From positions 1-43,515 of the forward strand of contig JACQPB010000035.1 in NCBI GenBank assembly GCA_016202305.1: DNA of 43,515 nucleotides. Reading direction: 5' to 3'. The position numbers were made by a program, and so were the translations under genes. This DNA comes from Candidatus Iainarchaeum sp. (GTDB lineage: Archaea > Iainarchaeota > Iainarchaeia > Iainarchaeales > Iainarchaeaceae). The notes below the pieces were generated by a model. That model did no database searches. It was not told the DNA's origin and worked only from the letters and a program-made list of their open reading frames with translations. This document shows positions 9,110 through 18,515 of this stretch, piece by piece (positions within the stretch are counted from its first letter, which is position 1; every line of letters starts with the position of its first letter).

Positions 9110-10922
9110 CGCCGCAAAGAGCGCAAAGGTCTACATCAACGGAAGGCTCATCGGGTTCCACAACGACCCCGTGAAGCTGACACGCGAAATAATCGGGAGA
9201 AGGCGCGAGAACAAGCTCACCGAGCAGATAAACGTCGCTTTCCACGAGGACACTAACGAAGTGTACGTGAACACCGACGCGGGCCGCGTGCAGAGGCCGC
9301 TGCTTGTTGTGGAGAACGGCAGGCCGAGGCTCACGGAAGAGCTGGTGAAGCAGCTCAAGGACGGCGCAATAACATGGAATGACCTCGTGGAGCAGGGCTA
9401 TCTTGAGTACCTTGACGCCGAGGAAGAGGAGAACGCATTCATAGCTGAAAAACAGGAAGAGCTGACGAAGGAGCACACACACCTCGAAATCGACGGCGCA
9501 ACCATCCTGAGCATAATAAGCTCCATGGTGCCATACCTCGAGCACAACATGGCGGGAAAGGTCCTGCACGGGGCGAAGATGTTCAAGCAGGCACAGGGAT
9601 TCGGCGCGGCAAACATGAACCTCAGGACAGACACCGAGGGATTCCTGCTTTACTATCCACAGAAGTCGCTTGTGAAGACGAAGACAATGGACATGGTCGG
9701 CCTGAACAAGAGGCCCAACATACAGAACTTCGTGGTCGCGATAATGCCATACGGATTCAACATCCTCGATGCAGTGGTCCTGAACAAGGGCGCGGTGGAC
9801 AGGGGCCTCGGCCGGAGCAGCTACTACAGGACTTATGAGAGCTCCGAGAACCGTTATCCGGGAGGGCAGATTGACAAGTTCGAGATTCCCCCAGAGGACA
9901 CTGTCGGAAGGATGGAGCCTGACTCCTACAAGCAGCTCGGCGAGGACGGAATAGTGCATCTTGAGGCATGGGCAGGGGAGAACGACGCCATAATAGGAAG
10001 GACATCGCCCCCAAGGTTCCTCGAGGAAATAAACGAGTTCGGCGTAGTGCAGGAGAAGAGGCGCGAAGCCTCGGTCACCATAAGGAAAGGGAAAGAAGGA
10101 TTCGTGGACAAGGTCTTCGTGACAGAATCGGAAGCAGGAAACAAGCTCATCAAGGTAAAAATAAGGAGCGAAAGGATTCCAGCGCTTGGAGACAAGTTCA
10201 GCTCCACGCACGGGCAGAAGGGAGTCGTCGGCCTCATAGTGCCAGAAGAAGACATGCCATTCACGCCAGACGGCATAAAGCCTGATTTGATACTCAACCC
10301 CCACTCCGTGCCTTCCAGGATGACAATAGGCCACCTGCTCGAGATGCTCGGCGGAAAGGCCGCGGCAATAAGGGCCATGCAGATTGACGGCACGCCATTC
10401 ACGGGAACACCGCAGGAAGAAATCGAGGAAATGCTTGCAAAGGCCGGATTCAGGAAGAACGGGAAGGAAATCTTCTACGACGGAACCACCGGAAAAAGGA
10501 TTGAAGGCGAGATTTTCACCGGGATAGTCGCTTACAGGAGGCTTTTCCACATGACCGCGCACAAGATACAGTCAAGGGCGCGCGGCCCGGTGCAGATACT
10601 CACAAGACAGCCTACCGAAGGAAAGGAGAAGGAAGGCGGCCTGCGCTTCGGTGAGATGGAAGGCGAAACCCTTGTCGGCCACGGCGCAGCAATGCTCCTG
10701 CAGGAAAAGTTCATTGACGATTCGGACAAGGTCACCATGTGGGTTTCAGAAACGGCCGGAGTGATAGGCTTCGAGGACCAGATAAGGCGCACAAAGAGGG
10801 TGCTGGAGGCGAATGACAGCAAGATATACCCGGTAGAGATGAGCTACGGGTTCAAGCTGCTGCTCGACGAACTAAAGGCGCTGGGCGTTTACCCCAAGCT
10901 CATACTTACGGACAAGGTTTGA
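9102..10922 (+). CDS. rpoB1: DNA-directed RNA polymerase subunit B'
   Basis: KVYINGRLIGFHNDP..., RIPALGDKFSSTHGQKGVVG, FTPDGIKPDLILNPHSVPSRMTIGHLLEMLGGK, SYGFKLLLDELKALG. Start at ATG 9102 rather than TTG 9099. Confidence 0.97.
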   Translation: MADAAKSAKVYINGRLIGFHNDPVKLTREIIGRRRENKLTEQINVAFHEDTNEVYVNTDAGRVQRPLLVVENGRPRLTEELVKQLKDGAITWNDLVEQGYLEYLDAEEEENAFIAEKQEELTKEHTHLEIDGATILSIISSMVPYLEHNMAGKVLHGAKMFKQAQGFGAANMNLRTDTEGFLLYYPQKSLVKTKTMDMVGLNKRPNIQNFVVAIMPYGFNILDAVVLNKGAVDRGLGRSSYYRTYESSENRYPGGQIDKFEIPPEDTVGRMEPDSYKQLGEDGIVHLEAWAGENDAIIGRTSPPRFLEEINEFGVVQEKRREASVTIRKGKEGFVDKVFVTESEAGNKLIKVKIRSERIPALGDKFSSTHGQKGVVGLIVPEEDMPFTPDGIKPDLILNPHSVPSRMTIGHLLEMLGGKAAAIRAMQIDGTPFTGTPQEEIEEMLAKAGFRKNGKEIFYDGTTGKRIEGEIFTGIVAYRRLFHMTAHKIQSRARGPVQILTRQPTEGKEKEGGLRFGEMEGETLVGHGAAMLLQEKFIDDSDKVTMWVSETAGVIGFEDQIRRTKRVLEANDSKIYPVEMSYGFKLLLDELKALGVYPKLILTDKV

Positions 10923-10929
10923 AGGTGGA

Positions 10930-11142
10930 ATGATGCAGGAAGCCCGTTGCGAAGTTGTTGCTGTGCAGAGCCGGACATGCCAAGGCGAAGGCCGGGACAG
11001 CTCACCTAGCCCGCATCGCGGAGCCAGCTTCCCGGAATGGGATACGCTCTATTCCAAAGAGCAACTCAATGCGCTCCCTTCCAAAGAGCAACTCAATATG
11101 CTCCCTTCCGAGGAGCAGCTCGGACTGAGGTGCCAGCCATGA
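10930..11142 (+). CDS. putative 70-aa small ORF with three 9-aa tandem repeats, between rpoB' and rpoA'
   Basis: Preceded by GGTGG; stop overlaps the rpoA' start (ATGA); ...LYSKEQLNA LPSKEQLNM LPSEEQLGL... Confidence 0.4.
   Translation: MMQEARCEVVAVQSRTCQGEGRDSSPSPHRGASFPEWDTLYSKEQLNALPSKEQLNMLPSEEQLGLRCQP
11047..11127 (+). repeat. 27-nt tandem repeat, 3 copies
   Basis: ctctattccaaagagcaactcaatgcg / ctcccttccaaagagcaactcaatatg / ctcccttccgaggagcagctcggactg. Confidence 0.9.
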
Positions 11143-13757
11143 TGATGAAAAGGATAAAGGCAATCGAATTCAGGATTCTTTCCCCGGAGCAGATAAGGAA
11201 AATGTCCGCGATTGAAATAAAGAGCCCGGAAACCTATGACAAGGACGGTTTCCCGATGGAAGGCGGCTTCATGGACAACCACCTCGGCGTAATCAACCCC
11301 GGCCTGCGGTGCAAGACCTGCGGGAACACCATGAAGAGATGCCCCGGCCACTTCGGCCACATAGAACTCGTGAGGCCGGTGGCGCACAGCGAGTTCGGCA
11401 AGAGGCTCGAGACACTTATGCAGGCAACATGCCAGGCATGCGGAAGGATAGCAATTCCCGACGACAAACTCGAACAGCTCAGGGTATACATAGGCGACGA
11501 CACCATCGACATACCGAAGAAGATCCTCGCGAGAACCAAGAAGGCCAAGAAATGCCCCCACTGCTCCTTGGCCGAGAGGAAGCTCGTGCTGCTCGACAAG
11601 CCGACCAACTTTTACATTGACAAGGACAGGATTTACCCCACCCAGATAAGGGAATGGATGGAAAAGGTGCCGGACAACGACCTCGAATTCTTCGGCTACG
11701 AGAAGGGCAAGCTCAGGCCGGAGTGGTTCGTCCTCACCGTGCTGCAGGTTCCGCCAATAAACCTGAGGCCGAGCATAACCCTCGACTCCGGCATAAAGAG
11801 CGAGGACGACCTCACGCACAAGCTCGTGGACATAATCAGGATAAACATGCGCCTCAAGGACAACATAGACGCCGGCGCACCGCAACTCATCATAGAGGAC
11901 CTCTGGGACCTCCTCCAGTACCACGTGACCACTTACTTCAACAACAACACCGCGGGAGTCCCCCCGGCAAAGCACAGGAGTGGCAGGGCCCTCAGGACGC
12001 TCGTGCAGAGGCTCCAGGGAAAGAAAGGAAGGTTCAGGTACAACCTTACAGGAAAGAGAGTCAACTTCGCGGCCCGCTCCATAATAACGCCGGACCCGCT
12101 CATTTCAATCAACGAACTCGGAGTGCCGCGCGAGATTGCCGAGAACATGACAGTGCCGGAAATGGTGACAAGCAACAGCGTTGAAGAGGGAAAGGCCCTC
12201 GTGAAGGACGGCAAGGCCATTTACGTGATGAGAGCGGATGGCATAAGGAAGAAGGTCACTGACCAGAACGTCGAGGAACTGATTAAGGAAATCGACGTCG
12301 GATACAAGATAGAGAGAAAGCTCCATAACGGCGACATAGTGCTGTTCAACAGGCAGCCATCCCTCCACAGGCTTTCAATGATGGCCCACAGGGCACGCAT
12401 CATGGATGGCAAGACATTCAGGCTCAACCCAATCTGCTGCAAACCTTACAACGCCGATTTCGACGGCGACGAGATGAACATGCACGTCCCGCAGACGCCC
12501 GAAGGCATCGCGGAGGCATCCGAACTCATGCTCGTGGAAAAGCAGATAATCTCCCCGAGATACGGCGCCCCCGTGATAATTTTCGACGAAGACGGCGTTT
12601 CCGGATGCTTCATACTCACTATGAAGCAGACCAAGTTCTCGAAGGACCGCGCATTCAGGTTCTTCCAGATGATGGGCCTCGACGAAGCGCCGAAGCCGGA
12701 CGCCGGAAAGGACATGTACAGCGGAAAACTCATATTCTCGCAACTGCTCCCGAAGGACCTGAACATGGAGTACAAGACACGGTTCTACAACCATGTGAAG
12801 AACCTTGACCCGAACCACCCCGCGCTCAAGGAGCCATACGAGAACGACCTCATAGTGAAAATAGAGAACGGCATTCTGAAGAGCGGCGTCATAGACTCCA
12901 TGAGCCTGGGAGAAGGAAAAGGAAAGCTTGTCGACGCCATCGCGAGGGACTACCCGCCGCACGTGCTCACCAACTTTTATGACAAGATTTCGAGGATTGT
13001 CACCTCGCTCATCTCCGAAGTCGGCATGACAGTGAGCCTCGAGGAATACGGCGCCAGCCACAAGACAGTGAAGGTCAGGGAGAAGGCAGTGGAGGAAATG
13101 AGGGCGCACGCGCAGGAAATAGTGAAGAAGTTCCACAAGGGAAACCTTGAGATACTGCCGGGCAGGACATACAAGGAGAGCTTCGAGATACAGATGATGC
13201 GGACAGCCGCGGCGGCCAAGGAAAAAGTGCAGAAGCAGATAATGAAGGAAACCGTGGAAAGCGTGATGACTGAAACGCCGAAATTCCACAGCAACATCAT
13301 GATACTCTCAGGATCAAGGGGCTCGGTACTGAACCTCACGAACCTCTCCGGAATGTGGGGACAGGCCTCCGTGAGGGAAGGAAGGCCGAAACGCGGCTTC
13401 AGGAACAGGCTCATAGGCCTCAACAGGCGCGGCGACGTCGGCATTGACGCTGGCGGGTTCATTTACCACAACTTCATGGAAGGCATGGGCCCGAAGGAAT
13501 ACTTTTACCACACCATGGGAGGAAGGCAGGGAGAAGTAGACACAGGCGTTTCCACAAAGGTGTCTGGATATCTTTACAGAAGGCTGGCGAATTCCCTCAA
13601 GGACCTCGTCGTGAACAACGACGGCACAGTGAGGACGGCGAACAAGAACATCGTCCAGTACAAGTACGGCGAGGACGGAGTGTTCCCGCAGAAGACATTC
13701 AAGGGAAGGAGCATATCCGTCAAGAGGGAACTTGAAAAGCTCAAGAGCGGAAAGTGA
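11139..13757 (+). CDS. rpoA1: DNA-directed RNA polymerase subunit A'
   Basis: KTCGNTMKRCPGHFGHIELVRPV zinc motif; YNADFDGDEMNMHVPQ active-site motif; LFNRQPSLHRLSMMAHR. Confidence 0.97.
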   Translation: MMMKRIKAIEFRILSPEQIRKMSAIEIKSPETYDKDGFPMEGGFMDNHLGVINPGLRCKTCGNTMKRCPGHFGHIELVRPVAHSEFGKRLETLMQATCQACGRIAIPDDKLEQLRVYIGDDTIDIPKKILARTKKAKKCPHCSLAERKLVLLDKPTNFYIDKDRIYPTQIREWMEKVPDNDLEFFGYEKGKLRPEWFVLTVLQVPPINLRPSITLDSGIKSEDDLTHKLVDIIRINMRLKDNIDAGAPQLIIEDLWDLLQYHVTTYFNNNTAGVPPAKHRSGRALRTLVQRLQGKKGRFRYNLTGKRVNFAARSIITPDPLISINELGVPREIAENMTVPEMVTSNSVEEGKALVKDGKAIYVMRADGIRKKVTDQNVEELIKEIDVGYKIERKLHNGDIVLFNRQPSLHRLSMMAHRARIMDGKTFRLNPICCKPYNADFDGDEMNMHVPQTPEGIAEASELMLVEKQIISPRYGAPVIIFDEDGVSGCFILTMKQTKFSKDRAFRFFQMMGLDEAPKPDAGKDMYSGKLIFSQLLPKDLNMEYKTRFYNHVKNLDPNHPALKEPYENDLIVKIENGILKSGVIDSMSLGEGKGKLVDAIARDYPPHVLTNFYDKISRIVTSLISEVGMTVSLEEYGASHKTVKVREKAVEEMRAHAQEIVKKFHKGNLEILPGRTYKESFEIQMMRTAAAAKEKVQKQIMKETVESVMTETPKFHSNIMILSGSRGSVLNLTNLSGMWGQASVREGRPKRGFRNRLIGLNRRGDVGIDAGGFIYHNFMEGMGPKEYFYHTMGGRQGEVDTGVSTKVSGYLYRRLANSLKDLVVNNDGTVRTANKNIVQYKYGEDGVFPQKTFKGRSISVKRELEKLKSGK

Positions 13758-15011
<1,254 letters not shown>

Positions 15012-15091
15012 TTCCCGGCTATTCATACAGGCAATGAGGTTTTTGCTGCAAGGTCAGGTATATTAGCTTTTTCATGGAAGTTGGTTTGTGC

Positions 15092-15391
15092 ATGGCAGGC
15101 ATTGATTCAGGAAAGGAAATAAGGAGGGCCGTGGACACGGGAAAAGTGCTATTCGGCACGAAAGGGGCCGAGAAAAGCCTTAAAAATGGTTCAGCAAAGC
15201 TAATAATAATCGCAGGCAACTGCCCGAAGACAGTAAGGGAAAAGCTTGTTTCCTTGGCCGAAATCGGCAAAACACCGCATTTTGAGTTCGCGGGAACAGG
15301 GCTCGACCTAGGCAGCGTCTGCGGCAAGCCTTTCACCATCACAGTAATGTCGGTGCAGGACGAAGGCAAGAGCAAAGTTCTCGGGATATAA
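15092..15391 (+). CDS. rpl30e: ribosomal protein L30e
   Basis: DSGKEIRRAVDTGKVLFGTKGAEKSLKNGSAKLIIIAGNCPK; conserved position after rpoA''. Confidence 0.92.
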   Translation: MAGIDSGKEIRRAVDTGKVLFGTKGAEKSLKNGSAKLIIIAGNCPKTVREKLVSLAEIGKTPHFEFAGTGLDLGSVCGKPFTITVMSVQDEGKSKVLGI

Positions 15392-15426
15392 AAGCAGGTT
15401 AAGCGTGGTCAGGGTTGAAGCTTGGA

Positions 15427-15828
15427 ATGGCACAAATTCAGCTCATGAACGCGCTTGACAGCGTGGCAAGGGTCAACGCAAAGGACTGCTTCGTCGAAGG
15501 CAACAGCGTTGTTTTCGTCGTGCCGGAAAAGGACATGCGGCAGGCCATCGGGAAGAATGGCTCGACAGTGGAAAGGATGGAAAAGCTCCTCGGAAGGAAG
15601 GTGGAACTCTTCGAATTCTCCCAGGAGCCTGAGAAGTTCTTCGGAAAGGCTTTCTTCAAGGCAAAGGTCGAAAAGGCGGAAATAAGGCAGTTGAAGGACA
15701 GGAAGATTGCCGTCGTGAACGTGGACGCAGAAAACAAGAAATTGATTCTGAGGAACATGATGAGGCTGAAAAAGGTCAAGGAGATTGCGAAAAGGAATTA
15801 CGGGATTGACGAAGTGAGGATAAGGTAA
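15427..15828 (+). CDS. nusA: NusA-like KH-domain transcription termination factor
   Basis: VPEKDMRQAIGKNGSTVERMEKLLGRKVELFEF; position between L30e and S12. The supplied ORF uses TTG at 15415; ATG at 15427 is equally possible. Confidence 0.9.
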   Translation: MAQIQLMNALDSVARVNAKDCFVEGNSVVFVVPEKDMRQAIGKNGSTVERMEKLLGRKVELFEFSQEPEKFFGKAFFKAKVEKAEIRQLKDRKIAVVNVDAENKKLILRNMMRLKKVKEIAKRNYGIDEVRIR

Positions 15829-15876
15829 GGCATAATTGTCTGGAAAATGTTTTTGCTTGGTTTTGGCGGAGATTTG

Positions 15877-17832
15877 ATGGCAGGGGAATTCGCGGCAAGG
15901 GCGCTTGAGAAGAAGAGGAAGAAATGGCGCAAGAAGGACAGGCGCTGGCGCAAGAAGATGATGAGCAGGATGCACGACGACGGCGCCGACCTTTTGGAAG
16001 GCTCGCCGCAGGCAAAAGGAATCGTGCTGGAAAAGAGAGGCGTGACCGCAAAGCAACCGCACTCAGGGATCAGAAAATGCGTTGCCCCTGATACAAAAGT
16101 GCAGCTGTTTGACGGGTGCTATGCAACCATTGAAAACCTTGGAAACTCATGGAAAGATTCTGTTGTAAGCACCTACAACACCGAAAGCAACACTGTGGAA
16201 CCTACAAGGCTTGTTGACTGGTTCGGCATGGAAGAGACGCACGGAAAATCCTTTGAAATAATGACAAGGGAAAACGGAAGAAAACTCATTGCATCGGCAG
16301 ACCACCCGATTTATACGCAAAGGGGAAAAATCGATTTTGCGGAACTGAAAGCAGGCGACAAGGTGGCTGTGCTCCCCGGAAATCCGGTAGAATATGAAAA
16401 GTCCAACAAGACGATTTTGACGGAACCGAAACTTGCCAGCAACGCCCCGGAAAAAACCAGAAAAGAAAAAATAGTGGCCTCCTTGATGGAAAAAGGATTA
16501 CTGCCCCTCAGGCTGGACAACCCGAAACTTCCGAAGCTTGCAAGAATTGCTGGGCACATGTTCGGAGATGGATGCCTGAGCTATGGAAAATCCGGGGCTG
16601 GAATGGGCGGCAAGGCAGTGTTCAGCGGAAAACCTGAAGATTTTGGGGAAATGAAAAAGGATTTGCACGACTTGGGATTCAAAACTTCGCCAATCCAAAG
16701 GCAAGTCAGGAAAAGCACAGTAAGAACTTCCTCGGGCGAGAGGGTCATTGAAGGCACGAGCCACATGATGAGCTGCTCGTCGATTTCACTTTATACTCTG
16801 TTAAAGGCGCTTGGAGTGCCTTCCGGCGACAAGGCAAATTCCTCTTACAGCGTGCCTGAATGGATTAAGAAAGGTCCACTATGGGTAAAGGAGGAGTTCC
16901 TTTCAGCGTATTTCGGAAGCGAACTTGAAAGGCCCAGGATTAGCGGCAAAACCTTCCAGCCACCGTGCCTATGCCAAAACAAGACAGAAGAACATGTGAA
17001 GAGCGGAAGAAAGTTTTTGGAGGAAGTAAGTGAAATCCTTAGAGAATTCGGAATAACAACCAGCAGCACCATAAAAAGCAAGTTCTGTTGTTACAGGAAA
17101 GACGGGACAAAAACATACAGGGGGTTGCTCTACATCGACTCCAACCATGAGAATCTTATCAGGCTCTTTGGCAAGATTGGGTACAAGTATTGCAAAGAAA
17201 GGGCTACGCTTGCAAGGCATTGTGTTGCTTATCTCGGGTACAGGAAAAAAATGTTCGAAGATGGGCGGAATGCCTTTGATGAAGCAATGAAACTCAGAAA
17301 GAGCGGGCTTACAATCGCTAAAATAACAAAGGAACTCGGCAGTATGGGATTCGGTACAATCAAAAAAGGAAGGGTGAACTACTGGGTTTCGGCAGGAGTA
17401 AAGGAAAAACAAAAAATAGGCACCACCGCAGCAGTAGAATCTTTCCACGAATGGAGGCAAAAGGCGGCCAAGGATCTTGGGGACGGCCTTGTGTGGGAAA
17501 CAATAAACACTGTAAAGGAAAGCCCAAAAAGGATGCTGATGGATGTCACGACCGCAAGCGAAAACCACAATTTTTTCGCAAACGGGTTCCTGACAGGGAA
17601 CTGCGTACGCGTGCAACTGATCAAGAACGGCAAGCAGCTCACGGCCCTCGCACCAAGGGACGGCGCAATCAAGTACATTGATGAGCATGACGAAGTAACA
17701 GTCGAGGGCATAGGCGGCGCACAGGGCGGACCCAAAGGCGACCTCTGGGGAGTGAAGTTCAGGGTCACGCACGTGAACGGCATTGCGCTGGAAATGCTCA
17801 GGACAGGCAGGAAGGAGAAGGTGAAGAGGTAA
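15877..17832 (+). CDS. rps12: ribosomal protein S12 (uS12) containing an intein
   Basis: [24 protein letters not shown]...KQPHSGIRK | intein | [60 protein letters not shown]. Start placed at ATG 15877. Confidence 0.97.
   Translation: MAGEFAARALEKKRKKWRKKDRRWRKKMMSRMHDDGADLLEGSPQAKGIVLEKRGVTAKQPHSGIRKCVAPDTKVQLFDGCYATIENLGNSWKDSVVSTYNTESNTVEPTRLVDWFGMEETHGKSFEIMTRENGRKLIASADHPIYTQRGKIDFAELKAGDKVAVLPGNPVEYEKSNKTILTEPKLASNAPEKTRKEKIVASLMEKGLLPLRLDNPKLPKLARIAGHMFGDGCLSYGKSGAGMGGKAVFSGKPEDFGEMKKDLHDLGFKTSPIQRQVRKSTVRTSSGERVIEGTSHMMSCSSISLYTLLKALGVPSGDKANSSYSVPEWIKKGPLWVKEEFLSAYFGSELERPRISGKTFQPPCLCQNKTEEHVKSGRKFLEEVSEILREFGITTSSTIKSKFCCYRKDGTKTYRGLLYIDSNHENLIRLFGKIGYKYCKERATLARHCVAYLGYRKKMFEDGRNAFDEAMKLRKSGLTIAKITKELGSMGFGTIKKGRVNYWVSAGVKEKQKIGTTAAVESFHEWRQKAAKDLGDGLVWETINTVKESPKRMLMDVTTASENHNFFANGFLTGNCVRVQLIKNGKQLTALAPRDGAIKYIDEHDEVTVEGIGGAQGGPKGDLWGVKFRVTHVNGIALEMLRTGRKEKVKR
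16078..17601 (+). mobile_element. intein of ribosomal protein S12 (508 aa, LAGLIDADG type)
   Basis: Starts [14 protein letters not shown]; block [14 protein letters not shown] motifs [11 protein letters not shown] and FLSAYFGSE; ends [14 protein letters not shown] followed by Cys+1; splices to RKCVRVQL. Confidence 0.95.
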
Positions 17833-17837
17833 TCCCA

Positions 17838-18461
17838 ATGGAAAAGGCCAACCAGGAATCGTTCCTCGTTTTCGGGAAATGGGACCCTTCGGAAGTGGTT
17901 ATAAGGGACCCCAGCCTTACGCGCTACGTCAGCCTGCGGAGCAAGAAAATCCCGCATACATTCGGCAAGGTCACGAGACACAGGTTCGAGAAAGGGACGC
18001 TCAGCATAGTGGAAAGGCTAATCAACAAGGTAATGAGGAGCGGCCAGGGAAAAAGAAAGCTGTCAGGGAAGTACATCAGGGGAAGGGGCGGATGCGGGAA
18101 GAAGATAATGGCAATGCACATAATCGAGGACGCATTCATGATTGTGGAAAAAAGGGCAAACAAGAACCCCCTCCAGGTGCTTGTCGACGCGATACAGAAT
18201 GCTGGGCCAAGGGAAGACGTCACGAGGATTTCGAAAGGCGGGGTATCGTACACGGTATCCGTGGACGTTGCGCCCCTCAAGAAGGTTGACGAGTCCCTCA
18301 AGAATCTTGCGCTCGCCGCGTTTTCAGGCTCGTTCAACAGCAAGACCAGCGCAGCGGAGGCGCTCGCAAAAGAACTCATAGCGACCGCGGCAGAAGACAA
18401 CACAAGCATGAGCGTGAGAAGGCGCGACGAGGTCGAAAGGATAGCGAAGGCCTCAAGGTGA
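17838..18461 (+). CDS. rps7: ribosomal protein S7 (uS7)
   Basis: FGKVTRHRFEKGTLSIVERLINKVMRSG...NPLQVLVDAIQNAGPREDVTRISKGGVSYTVSVDVAP. Confidence 0.96.
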   Translation: MEKANQESFLVFGKWDPSEVVIRDPSLTRYVSLRSKKIPHTFGKVTRHRFEKGTLSIVERLINKVMRSGQGKRKLSGKYIRGRGGCGKKIMAMHIIEDAFMIVEKRANKNPLQVLVDAIQNAGPREDVTRISKGGVSYTVSVDVAPLKKVDESLKNLALAAFSGSFNSKTSAAEALAKELIATAAEDNTSMSVRRRDEVERIAKASR

Positions 18462-18515
18462 AACGGGGCATTGCACGGGCAAAAACCGGGCTCGCTTGTT
18501 TTTAGTGGTGAAAAT

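Noticed and set aside
8718-10562. 614-aa minus-strand ORF opposite rpoB'
   Set aside because: Antisense to an unequivocal rpoB'; rich in Leu/His/Val/Arg with no recognisable domain. The codon bias of the sense gene leaves the antisense frame open by chance. The same applies to 11049-11975, 12375-13289, 13773-14444, 14111-15007 and 16969-17838.
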